A stretch of DNA of 32,630 nt from positions 1 through 32,630 of the forward strand of contig NZ_AKJX01000196.1 of the NCBI RefSeq assembly GCF_000276605.1, in the 5' to 3' direction. The notes under the pieces are model-generated. The model was not told the origin of the DNA and made no database searches. It saw nothing but the letters and a program-made list of their open reading frames with translations. The DNA comes from Acidovorax sp. CF316 (GTDB lineage Bacteria > Pseudomonadota > Gammaproteobacteria > Burkholderiales > Burkholderiaceae_C). Below are positions 18,539-25,903 of this stretch, piece by piece. Position numbers and translations under genes: made by a program. The stretch's first letter is position 1. Each line of letters starts with the position of its first letter.

Positions 18539-19282
18539 TCAGGCGCCCATGCGGCCGATGAAGGCGCGGATGCGGTCGTTGGCGGGGTTGTCGAAGAATT
18601 CGGCGGGTGCTGCGTCGTGGGCGATGCGCCCCTGGTCGAAAAACATCACGCGGTCTGAGACCTCGCGGGCAAAGCCCATTTCGTGGGTCACCACGATCAT
18701 GGTCATGCCGCCACGGGCCAGTTCGCGCATCACGTCGAGCACTTCCTGCACCATTTCGGGGTCCAGGGCCGAGGTGGGCTCGTCGAACAGCATCACCTTG
18801 GGCTGCATGGCCAGCGCGCGGGCAATGGCCACGCGCTGCTGCTGACCGCCCGAGAGCTGCCAGGGGTATTTGTGCGCATGGTCCTGCATGCCCACGCGGC
18901 GCAGCAGGGCCATGGCCTGCTCATTGGCCTGGGTGCGCGGCGTGCGGCGGATGCGCCGGGGCGCCAGCGTCACGTTGTCCAGCACGCTCATATGGCCGAA
19001 CAGGTTGAACTGCTGGAACACCATGCCGACTTCGCTGCGCTGCTTCTGCAGTGTGTGCTGGTCGTCGGTCACGGGCTCGCCGCCGATGGTGATGGTGCCG
19101 CTGTCGTGCGGCTCCAGCCGGTTGATGGCGCGCAGCAGCGTGCTCTTGCCCGAGCCCGAGGCACCGATGATCACGGTCACCTCGCCGGTGTTGAACACGG
19201 TGGAGACATCGCGCAGCACCTGGTGGCTACCGAAGGATTTGCAGACCTGCTTGACGACGATGAAAGGCGTGGGGCGGCTCAT
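18539..19282 (-). CDS. Amino-acid-type ABC importer ATPase
   Basis: A 247-residue ATPase: Walker [10 protein letters not shown] (40-48), Q-loop VFQQFNLF, signature LSGGQQQR, Walker [14 protein letters not shown] and switch histidine VVTHEMGF, with the C-terminal [12 protein letters not shown] typical of GlnQ/HisP-like polar amino acid importers. The start ([18 protein letters not shown]) at ATG 19282 overlaps the permease stop by four bases (ATGA) and has GGAAGGG upstream. It powers import by the permease and binding protein encoded before it. Confidence 0.95.
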   Translation of the reverse strand: MSRPTPFIVVKQVCKSFGSHQVLRDVSTVFNTGEVTVIIGASGSGKSTLLRAINRLEPHDSGTITIGGEPVTDDQHTLQKQRSEVGMVFQQFNLFGHMSVLDNVTLAPRRIRRTPRTQANEQAMALLRRVGMQDHAHKYPWQLSGGQQQRVAIARALAMQPKVMLFDEPTSALDPEMVQEVLDVMRELARGGMTMIVVTHEMGFAREVSDRVMFFDQGRIAHDAAPAEFFDNPANDRIRAFIGRMGA

Positions 19283-20061
19283 TGGTTGCGCCCTTCCACG
19301 TCGAAGCGGTATTCCACGGCGTTCGAGATCTGGGTCACCAGCGTGGTCAAGAGCAGGTAGGTGATGGCCACCGTGGACAGCGTGGCAATCGGCTGGAACG
19401 TGGCCGACTGGATGCGGTTGCCCACGTTGGTGAGTTCCACCACGCCGATGGCATAGGCCAGCGAAGAGTCCTTGAGCAGGGCCACGAAGTTGCTGACCAG
19501 CGGCGGCAGCGAGATCTTGAAGGCCTGCGGGAACACCACGTCGGCGAACACATGCATGCGGCCCAGGCCCAGGGCCCGGGCGGCTTCGGTCTGGCCGCGC
19601 GGAACGGCCAGCAGCCCGGCGCGGATGGCCTCGGCGTTGTAGGCGCCCACGTTCAGGCCCAGGGCCAGCACTGCCGCCGCGAAGTCGGGCAGGTTCAGCC
19701 CCGGCACCAGCACCGGCAGCGCAAAGTAGACGAACAGGATCTGGACCAGCAGCGGCGTGCCGCGGATGACCCAGATGTAGAAGCTGGCCACCCAGCGCAC
19801 GGCCATGAAGCGCGAGGTGCGGGCCAGTGCGGCGCCGGTGCCGAGCACCAGGCCCACGCTGCCGCTCACCAGGGTGAGCCACAGAGTGGTGCGCGCGCCG
19901 TCAGAGAAGGCCTGGGCGTTGGGCCCGATGGGCTCGGGCAGGAAAGAGAGCAGTTTGCCCAGCAGCGCCAGCGCCAGGACCATCAGGACGACGGCCGAGA
20001 CGAGCGTGGCGTTGCTGCGCTGCTGGCGAGACCAGCGCTCGGGCCAAAGGGCTGTGAGCAT
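19279..20061 (-). CDS. Amino-acid-type ABC importer permease
   Basis: A 260-residue inner-membrane protein with a leading helix (about 19-37) and a HisM/GlnP-type core of five helices. The conserved segments [23 protein letters not shown] and the EAA loop [44 protein letters not shown] are diagnostic of polar amino acid importers. The start is ATG 20061, 25 bases after the binding protein gene; the stop overlaps the ATPase start. A single permease gene suggests a homodimeric channel, or a partner encoded elsewhere. Confidence 0.94.
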   Translation of the reverse strand: MLTALWPERWSRQQRSNATLVSAVVLMVLALALLGKLLSFLPEPIGPNAQAFSDGARTTLWLTLVSGSVGLVLGTGAALARTSRFMAVRWVASFYIWVIRGTPLLVQILFVYFALPVLVPGLNLPDFAAAVLALGLNVGAYNAEAIRAGLLAVPRGQTEAARALGLGRMHVFADVVFPQAFKISLPPLVSNFVALLKDSSLAYAIGVVELTNVGNRIQSATFQPIATLSTVAITYLLLTTLVTQISNAVEYRFDVEGRNQ

Positions 20062-20086
20062 GGGAAACCCCGTTCAGGACCAGGGG

Positions 20087-20851
20087 TCAGTTCGTGCAGC
20101 GAACGTCTTCGTTGAAGTACTTCTTGGACAGCGCGGCATAGCTGCCGTCGGCCATCACTTCGGCCAGCGCCTTGTTCCAGCCGCCGGCCAGCGAGCTGTT
20201 GCCCTTGGCCACGGCAGCGGCGATGCGCTCGATGAACAGCATGTCGCCGAGCTTGAAGCCGGCGCCGGGGTTCTTCTCGGACACGGCCTTGGCCACGAAA
20301 CGGTCGGTCACCCAGGCGTCCACGCGGCGCGAGTTCAGCGCGCTACGGGCGTCGACGTCGGTGGGGAAGTTCTTCATTTCCTTGATCGACGACACCTTCT
20401 GCACGTTCTCGAGGTAGCTGGTGCCGGTCTGCACGGCAACCACCTTGCCGGCCAGGTCCTTGGCGCTCTTGATGGCCGGGTCCATGGCGATGATCATGCC
20501 GCCCGAGCAGTAGTGGGGTTCGGTGAAGGTCACGGCCTTGGCGCGCTCTTCGGTGATGCCGTGGGAGGCGATCACCAGGTCCCAGCGGTCCTGGCGCAGG
20601 CCGGTCAGCAGGGCGTCGAAACCCAGGGTCTTCCACTGGATCGCGAGGCCCATCTTCTTGGCCACGAGTTCGGCCGTCTCCACTTCGAAGCCGGTCAGCG
20701 TGGTGCCGTTGAAGAAATTGAAAGGTGCGAACTGTCCTTCGGTCGCGATGAGGATCTTGCCGTCTTTCTTCACCTCGTCCAGGGTCCGGGCCTGGGCGGA
20801 GAAGGCGGCGCAGAGCGCGAGGGCGGTGGCTACAGCCTTGAACAATTGCAT
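20087..20851 (-). CDS. Amino-acid-type periplasmic substrate-binding protein (family 3)
   Basis: A 254-residue protein with signal peptide (about 1-21, ending AFSAQA), then a bilobed family 3 binding domain: GKILIATEGQFAPFNFFN, LTGFEVETAELVAKKMG, WDLVIASHGITEERAKAVTFTEPHY, and VAVQTGTSYLENV. Such proteins usually bind polar or charged amino acids or opine-like compounds; the ligand is not readable. Cysteines in HYCSGG and near the end (VRCTN) could pair. First gene of the operon; the ATG at 20851 is preceded by CAGGAT and by a long leader with two stem-loops, one of them terminator-like. Confidence 0.94.
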   Translation of the reverse strand: MQLFKAVATALALCAAFSAQARTLDEVKKDGKILIATEGQFAPFNFFNGTTLTGFEVETAELVAKKMGLAIQWKTLGFDALLTGLRQDRWDLVIASHGITEERAKAVTFTEPHYCSGGMIIAMDPAIKSAKDLAGKVVAVQTGTSYLENVQKVSSIKEMKNFPTDVDARSALNSRRVDAWVTDRFVAKAVSEKNPGAGFKLGDMLFIERIAAAVAKGNSSLAGGWNKALAEVMADGSYAALSKKYFNEDVRCTN

Positions 20852-20883
20852 GGGATGGATCCTGTACGGGGTATTTCAGGTAC

Positions 20884-20914
20884 AAAAAATCCGGCATGCG
20901 GGTAAGCAGGCCGG
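20884..20914 (-). promoter_or_regulatory. Terminator-like hairpin in the leader of the ABC operon (possible attenuator)
   Basis: On the minus strand CCGGC (20914-20910) and GCCGG (20895-20891) pair; after a C/T mismatch TGC and GCA extend the stem around a TTACCC loop, followed by ATTTTTTG (six T at 20889-20884). It ends only about 33 bases before the binding-protein ATG and downstream of the likely promoters, so it would stop transcription before the first gene unless prevented. It could instead end a transcript coming from the TSUP gene. Confidence 0.55.
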
Positions 20915-20935
20915 AGACGGTGGGAGTGCACGAAT

Positions 20936-20956
20936 GCCATCGCGGATTGCGATGGC
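20936..20956 (-). promoter_or_regulatory. Leader stem-loop enclosing a small-ORF start codon
   Basis: GCCATCGC (20936-20943) and GCGATGGC (20949-20956) form a perfect 8-bp stem with a 5-base loop. On the minus strand the 3' arm carries the ATG (20940-20938) of a 36-codon open frame (20940 down to 20830) that has His at codons 5, 7 and 15, runs through the terminator-like hairpin, and overlaps the binding-protein start. There is no ribosome site; its translation is unproven. Confidence 0.4.
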
Positions 20957-21027
20957 TGCCGTCACGAAATAGTCACCAATTATAAGGAGGGGGATTTTTC
21001 CGCCGCCACAGGGGAGGCCCTGCAAAA

Positions 21028-21043
21028 GCCGGTTGTGTGCCAA
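21028..21043 (-). promoter_or_regulatory. Candidate sigma-54 (-24/-12) promoter of the ABC operon
   Basis: The minus strand reads TTGGCACACAACCGGC: TTGGCAC matches the -24 element, and GG-N10-GC spacing is exact, but the -12 part (CGGCT) is weak. A NtrC-like dyad, GCACG-N5-GGTGC at 21168-21182, lies about 150 bases upstream inside the TSUP gene. A perfect TATAAT (minus strand, 20984-20979) is also present but lacks a -35 partner. Confidence 0.35.
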
Positions 21044-21099
21044 TTCACAACAGGTTTAGAGAAGTCTCCCGGGCTTTTGGGGCGCCCGGCATGGCCTAC

Positions 21100-21858
21100 C
21101 TAGCGCCAGAAAGCGTCGTAGCCCGTCTTGAGGATCAGTGCCCCGACCACCACGATGAAGATACCGCGCACGAAGCCGGTGCCGTGCTTGAGCGCCATGT
21201 GCGTGCCGATGAGGCTGCCCATCACGTTGGCCACGGCCAGGGTCACCGCAAAGTGCCACCAGACATGGCCCTTGGCCGCAAACAGGGCGATGGCCGCCAC
21301 ATTGGTGGCCGTGTTGAGCAGCTTGGCCGACGCCGAGGCATTGAGGAAGTCGTAGCCGAGCAGCCGCACGAACAGGAAGACGAAGAAGCTGCCCGTGCCC
21401 GGGCCGAAGAACCCGTCATAGAAGCCGATGGCCAGGCCGATCAGGCTCGCGGCGGCGATTTCCGCGCGGCCTGCGAAGCGCGGCGTGTGGTGCCGCCCCA
21501 TGTCCTTCCTGGCCAGCGTGTAGGCCAGCACGCCCAGCAGCACCAGCGGCAGCAGGCGGCGCAGGAAGTCGGGCGATACCACGGTGACGGCCCAGGCCCC
21601 GGCGAACGAGCCCGCAAAGCCGGCGGCCGCGGCCGGCAGCAGGGCCGCCCAGCGCATCTGCACGCGGCGGCTGTACTGCCAGGTGGCCATGGCCGTGCCC
21701 CAGACGCCGGCCGCTTTGTTGGTGCCCAGCAGCGTGGCGGGCGGCGCCACGGGAAATGCCGCGAACAGCGCCGGCACCAGCACCAGGCCGCCGCCGCCGA
21801 CGATGGCATCCACAAAACCGGCCAGCAACGAGGCGAGGGTGATGAAAATCCATTCCAT
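21100..21858 (-). CDS. TSUP-family (TauE/SafE) membrane transporter
   Basis: A 252-residue protein with about eight helices in two repeats. The N-terminal repeat has the family motif FVDAIVGGGGLVLVPALF and the LGTNKAAGVWGTAMATWQY stretch, and the second repeat has IGFYDGFFGPGTGSFFVFLFVRLLGYDFLNASASAKLLNTATN. These are diagnostic of TSUP proteins of the YfcA type, which export sulfite, sulfoacetate or other organosulfur anions; the substrate here is unknown. The ATG at 21858 has AAGGG directly before it, too close for a normal ribosome site. An orphan terminator on the same strand lies 64 bases upstream of the start. Confidence 0.92.
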   Translation of the reverse strand: MEWIFITLASLLAGFVDAIVGGGGLVLVPALFAAFPVAPPATLLGTNKAAGVWGTAMATWQYSRRVQMRWAALLPAAAAGFAGSFAGAWAVTVVSPDFLRRLLPLVLLGVLAYTLARKDMGRHHTPRFAGRAEIAAASLIGLAIGFYDGFFGPGTGSFFVFLFVRLLGYDFLNASASAKLLNTATNVAAIALFAAKGHVWWHFAVTLAVANVMGSLIGTHMALKHGTGFVRGIFIVVVGALILKTGYDAFWR

Positions 21859-21921
21859 CCCTTGATTGTCGCACCCTGACAGCTACGCTTTTGCTAGCGA
21901 TATCGCTTTCGCTGCGGGCAT

Positions 21922-21949
21922 AAAAAAGGCGCTGGGATTGCCAGCGCCT
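21922..21949 (-). terminator. Intrinsic terminator on the minus strand with no gene before it
   Basis: Plus-strand AGGCGCTGG (21927-21935), loop GATTG, CCAGCGCCT (21941-21949): a perfect 9-bp stem followed on the minus strand by TTTTTT (21927-21922). Upstream on the same strand (21950-22212) no gene is seen, so it ends a small RNA, a leader, or antisense transcription from the amtB region. Just downstream, AGCGATATCGCT (21896-21907) is a perfect 12-base palindrome. Confidence 0.75.
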
Positions 21950-22063
21950 GAAAGGGGGGTGCATCTCGTTGGATGCTTGTTCGGTTGTGCTTGTAGGGAT
22001 GTCTCCTCGGCCCCTCGTCCAGCACACCGGGGCGCGCTTTCGAGTGACGGTACTGTAATGGCG

Positions 22064-22078
22064 GCACCCGCTTGGTGC
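22064..22078. promoter_or_regulatory. NtrC-type enhancer dyad upstream of amtB
   Basis: GCACC-CGCTT-GGTGC is an exact match to the NtrC (NRI) core GCACC-N5-GGTGC. It lies about 107-121 bases before the expected sigma-54 start, a usual enhancer distance. A weak second copy (GCACA-N5-GCGCG) is at 22022-22036. Nitrogen-limitation control of amtB is expected in proteobacteria. Confidence 0.7.
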
Positions 22079-22093
22079 ATTGGGGGTTTCCCG

Positions 22094-22155
22094 CCCCCAT
22101 TTGGGGGAGCAGATCGGGCGGGGAGGCGCCCGGATTGCCCCAAATGGGGCTTTTT
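22094..22155 (+). terminator. Pair of mutually complementary hairpins, the second an intrinsic terminator
   Basis: Hairpin 1: CCCCC (22094-22098) ATTT GGGGG (22103-22107). Hairpin 2: GCCCC (22137-22141) AAAT GGGGC (22146-22150), followed by TTTTT (22151-22155), a short intrinsic terminator on the plus strand. The 12-mers CCCCATTTGGGG (22095-22106) and CCCCAAATGGGG (22138-22149) are exact reverse complements, so they can pair with each other instead; a third small hairpin (CGGGCG 22115-22120 with CGCCCG 22127-22132) lies between. Together with the other listed sites this is the main content of the 354-base gene-free stretch 21859-22212. Confidence 0.6.
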
Positions 22156-22157
22156 GC

Positions 22158-22173
22158 TTGGCATGCCTTGTGC
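22158..22173 (+). promoter_or_regulatory. Sigma-54 (-24/-12) promoter of amtB
   Basis: TTGGCATGCCTTGTGC: the -24 element TTGGCA is matched, GG (22160-22161) and GC (22172-22173) are separated by exactly 10 bases, and G at 22165 fits the consensus. The -12 part (GTGCG) is imperfect. Expected start near 22185, about 28 bases before the amtB ATG. The terminator at 22137-22155 ends two bases before it. Confidence 0.65.
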
Positions 22174-22212
22174 GTTGTGCCTTGTAACAAATTGCGAAAA
22201 GGGAGCTTCCAC

Positions 22213-23592
<1,380 letters not shown>

Positions 23593-23622
23593 GCCTGCCA
23601 ACGTTCTGAGGAGTTCATCACC

Positions 23623-23946
23623 ATGCAGGACAGCGACAAACTCGCCATCGCAGCGCATCTGCACGTGCTGCTGCGCCGCAAGACCGGCCGCGTGACCGAC
23701 ACCGAGTGGATGGCGGTCAACGCCGAGTACGCGCTGGAGGTCGTGCGCTTCGCACGCCAGCATGCGCTGGAGGACGGAGTGCCCGAGCTCGCTGAATGGG
23801 CCGACCGGCTCGATCGGGCGGTGCACGAGCCGGCCCCTGCGCCGCAGCGTCGCCCCTTGCTGGATGCCGCCAGCCAGGCGGTGCGCCAGCGCCTGGTGCC
23901 TGCTCCGGTCGTCGAGGTACCCCGCTACGTGGGCGGCATACGCTGA
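23623..23946 (+). CDS. Small soluble protein of unknown function downstream of amtB
   Basis: A 107-residue protein with a perfect GAGGAG ribosome site (23608-23613) nine bases before ATG 23623. The N-terminal 70 residues look like a compact helical domain (MQDSDKLAIAAHLHVLLRRK, then DTEWMAVNAEYALEVVRFAR); the rest is a proline- and valine-rich tail. There is no signal peptide, membrane helix or recognised motif. It starts 30 bases after amtB on the same strand and is probably co-transcribed, so a link to nitrogen status is possible. It converges on the GMC oxidoreductase with a 4-base gap. Real coding is supported by the ribosome site and composition. Confidence 0.75.
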   Translation: MQDSDKLAIAAHLHVLLRRKTGRVTDTEWMAVNAEYALEVVRFARQHALEDGVPELAEWADRLDRAVHEPAPAPQRRPLLDAASQAVRQRLVPAPVVEVPRYVGGIR

Positions 23947-23950
23947 CGGC

Positions 23951-25624
23951 TTACGCCCTCTGCGCCGCCAGGATCCATTCGGACGCCTTCTCGGCCAGCA
24001 TCAGCGTGGGCGAGTTGGTGTTGCCGCTGGTGATGGTGGGCATGGCGCCCGCATCCACCACGCGCAGGCCGGCAATGCCACGCACGCGCAGCTGCGAATC
24101 GAGCACGGCCATCGGGTCGTCGGCCCGGCCCATGCGCGTCGTGCCCACGGGGTGGAAGATGGTGGTGGCGATGTCGCCGGCCAGGCGTGCCAGGTCTTCA
24201 TCGCTCTCGAACTGCACGCCGGGCTTCCACTCCTCGGGCTGGTAGCCCGCCAGGGCCGGCTGGGCCACGATGCGGCGCGTGACGCGCAGGCTGTCGGCGG
24301 CCACCTGCCGGTCCTCGGGGGTGCTCAGGTAGTTGGGGGCGATGGCCGGCGCGGCCTGGAAGTCCGCGCTCTTGATCTGCACCGTGCCGCGGCTCGTGGG
24401 GTTGAGGTTGCAGACGCTGGCCGTGAAGGCCGGAAAGCTGTGCAGGGGCTCGCCGAAGGCATCGAGCGACAGGGGCTGCACGTGGTATTCGATGTTGGGC
24501 CAGGGCTGGCCGGGGTCGCTGCGCGTGAAGGCGCCGAGCTGGGACGGCGCCATGCTCATGGGGCCGCTGCGCTTCATCGCGTACTCCATGCCGATCTTGG
24601 CCTTGCCCCAGAGCGAGCTGGCCATGGTGTTGAGCGTGGGCACGCCGTTGACCTTGAACACCGCGCGGATCTGCAGATGGTCCTGCAGGTTGGCGCCCAC
24701 GCCCGGCAGATCCTGCACCACGTCGATGCCATGCCGCTGGAGCAGGTCGGCCGGGCCGATGCCCGACAGCTGCAGCAGCTGGGGCGAGTTGATCGCGCCG
24801 GCGCTCAGGATCACCTCGCCGGTGGCGTGGGCGGTGACCATCTCATGCCCGTCCCAGACCTTCACGCCCGTGCAGCGGCGCGTACCGTCGGCCTGGGTCT
24901 CGATGATGAGCTGCGTGGCATGCGCGGCGGTCCACATCTCGAAGTTGGGCCGGCCGTAGCAGGTGGGGCGCAGGAAGGCCTTGGCCGTGTTCCAGCGCCA
25001 GCCGCTCTTCTGGTTGACCTCGAAGTAGCCCACGCCCTCGTTGCTGCCGCCGTTGAAGTCGTCGGTGGCCGGGATGCCGGCCTGCTGCGCGGCCTTGGAA
25101 AAGGCGTCCAGCACGTCCCAGCGCAGGCGCTGCTTCTCCACGCGCCACTCGCCGGTGCTGCCGGTGGACTTGTTGCCGTGCAGGCGCTTGAAGTTCTCGT
25201 TGACCTCGCCGGGCTGGTCCAGGCGCCAGTGGTCCTCGTGGCGACGGAAGTAGGGCAGGGCGTTGTCCCAGCGCCAGCTGGCATCCCCGGTGAGCTCGGC
25301 CCACTGGTCGTAGTCGCGCGCCTGGCCACGCATGTAGATCATGCCGTTGATGCTGCTGCAGCCGCCCAGTGTCTTGCCGCGGGGGTAGCGCAGGGTGCGG
25401 CCGTTCAGACCGGCATCGGGCTCGGTGTTGTAGAGCCAGTCGGTGCGCGGGTTGCCGATGCAGTACAGGTAGCCCACGGGAATGTGTATCCAGTGGTAAT
25501 CATCCTTGCGACCCGCCTCGATGAGCAGCACGCGCTTGCGGCCGTCGGCGCTCAGGCGGTTGCACAGCAGGGCACCCGCTGTGCCGCCGCCGATGATGAT
25601 GTGGTCAAACGTGGTGTCGCTCAT
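23951..25624 (-). CDS. GMC-family FAD-dependent oxidoreductase (choline/alcohol dehydrogenase type)
   Basis: A 557-residue flavoenzyme. The N-terminal FAD site is FDHIIIGGGTAGALLCNRLS with LLIEAG; the GMC signatures are PRGKTLGGCSSINGMIYMRGQ and GAINSPQLLQLSGIGP; the active-site histidine is H491 (FHPVGTTRMG), and the second catalytic position is N535 (TSGNTNSPTLMLAEKAS). Such enzymes oxidise alcohols, choline or polyols and pass electrons to the respiratory chain or oxygen; the substrate is unknown. I start it at ATG 25624, just before the FAD motif; the frame is open about 66 codons further but without any domain. No clear ribosome site precedes the ATG. It is divergent from the lipid transport operon across a region with four operator-like dyads. 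Confidence 0.92.
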   Translation of the reverse strand: MSDTTFDHIIIGGGTAGALLCNRLSADGRKRVLLIEAGRKDDYHWIHIPVGYLYCIGNPRTDWLYNTEPDAGLNGRTLRYPRGKTLGGCSSINGMIYMRGQARDYDQWAELTGDASWRWDNALPYFRRHEDHWRLDQPGEVNENFKRLHGNKSTGSTGEWRVEKQRLRWDVLDAFSKAAQQAGIPATDDFNGGSNEGVGYFEVNQKSGWRWNTAKAFLRPTCYGRPNFEMWTAAHATQLIIETQADGTRRCTGVKVWDGHEMVTAHATGEVILSAGAINSPQLLQLSGIGPADLLQRHGIDVVQDLPGVGANLQDHLQIRAVFKVNGVPTLNTMASSLWGKAKIGMEYAMKRSGPMSMAPSQLGAFTRSDPGQPWPNIEYHVQPLSLDAFGEPLHSFPAFTASVCNLNPTSRGTVQIKSADFQAAPAIAPNYLSTPEDRQVAADSLRVTRRIVAQPALAGYQPEEWKPGVQFESDEDLARLAGDIATTIFHPVGTTRMGRADDPMAVLDSQLRVRGIAGLRVVDAGAMPTITSGNTNSPTLMLAEKASEWILAAQRA

Positions 25625-25720
25625 GGGAAGTACGGTGTGGCAAAGGGGTGGCGCAGGTTGATCGGAAGGGTCGGCGCCATTGTGCGGAGCGCGTTGGTGG
25701 TGTCGAGGGGGTAAACGCGG

Positions 25721-25823
25721 CTTGCTAGCAAGTTTGTAGCTCGCATGGCTTGCAGGATTTGCGATTGCAAGCAATTTGATAATAATTGCAAGCATTCGGG
25801 CCCGTGTCGTGCTTGCACGCAAG
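25721..25823. repeat. Four TTGC-NN-GCAA dyads between the GMC gene and the lipid transport operon
   Basis: Copies: CTTGC-TA-GCAAG (25721-25732), ATTGC-AA-GCAAT (25764-25775), ATTGC-AA-GCATT (25785-25796, one mismatch) and CTTGC-AC-GCAAG (25812-25823). Copies 2 and 3 start 21 bases apart, two helical turns. Between them lies an AT-rich GATAATAAT stretch (25778-25786) that could be a -10 region. The pattern looks like an operator array for a dimeric repressor or activator. The same AT-rich, TAGC/GCAA-rich look also occurs in degenerate dispersed repeats of Comamonadaceae, so a non-regulatory origin is possible. Confidence 0.5.
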
Positions 25824-25903
25824 GGCTTGTCCTACCTGCGGGCCATCGGCTCCGCTACCATGCTTCCCCAACTCCCTTACCGGTGGCTTGCGCCGCCCGT
25901 TTC

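Noticed and set aside
20979..20984. Perfect TATAAT as a stand-alone sigma-70 promoter
   Set aside because: No -35 match or extended -10 is present at any suitable distance; kept only as a note in the ABC leader.
22072..22212. Earlier in-frame start for amtB at a GTG or ATG near 22072
   Set aside because: It would place coding sequence over the terminator and the sigma-54 promoter, lacks a ribosome site, and would destroy the signal peptide.
25745..25903. N-terminal extension of the MlaE permease frame
   Set aside because: The extra residues are Cys-rich and unlike the family, and they cover the dyad array; ATG 25904 precedes the STAS domain directly.
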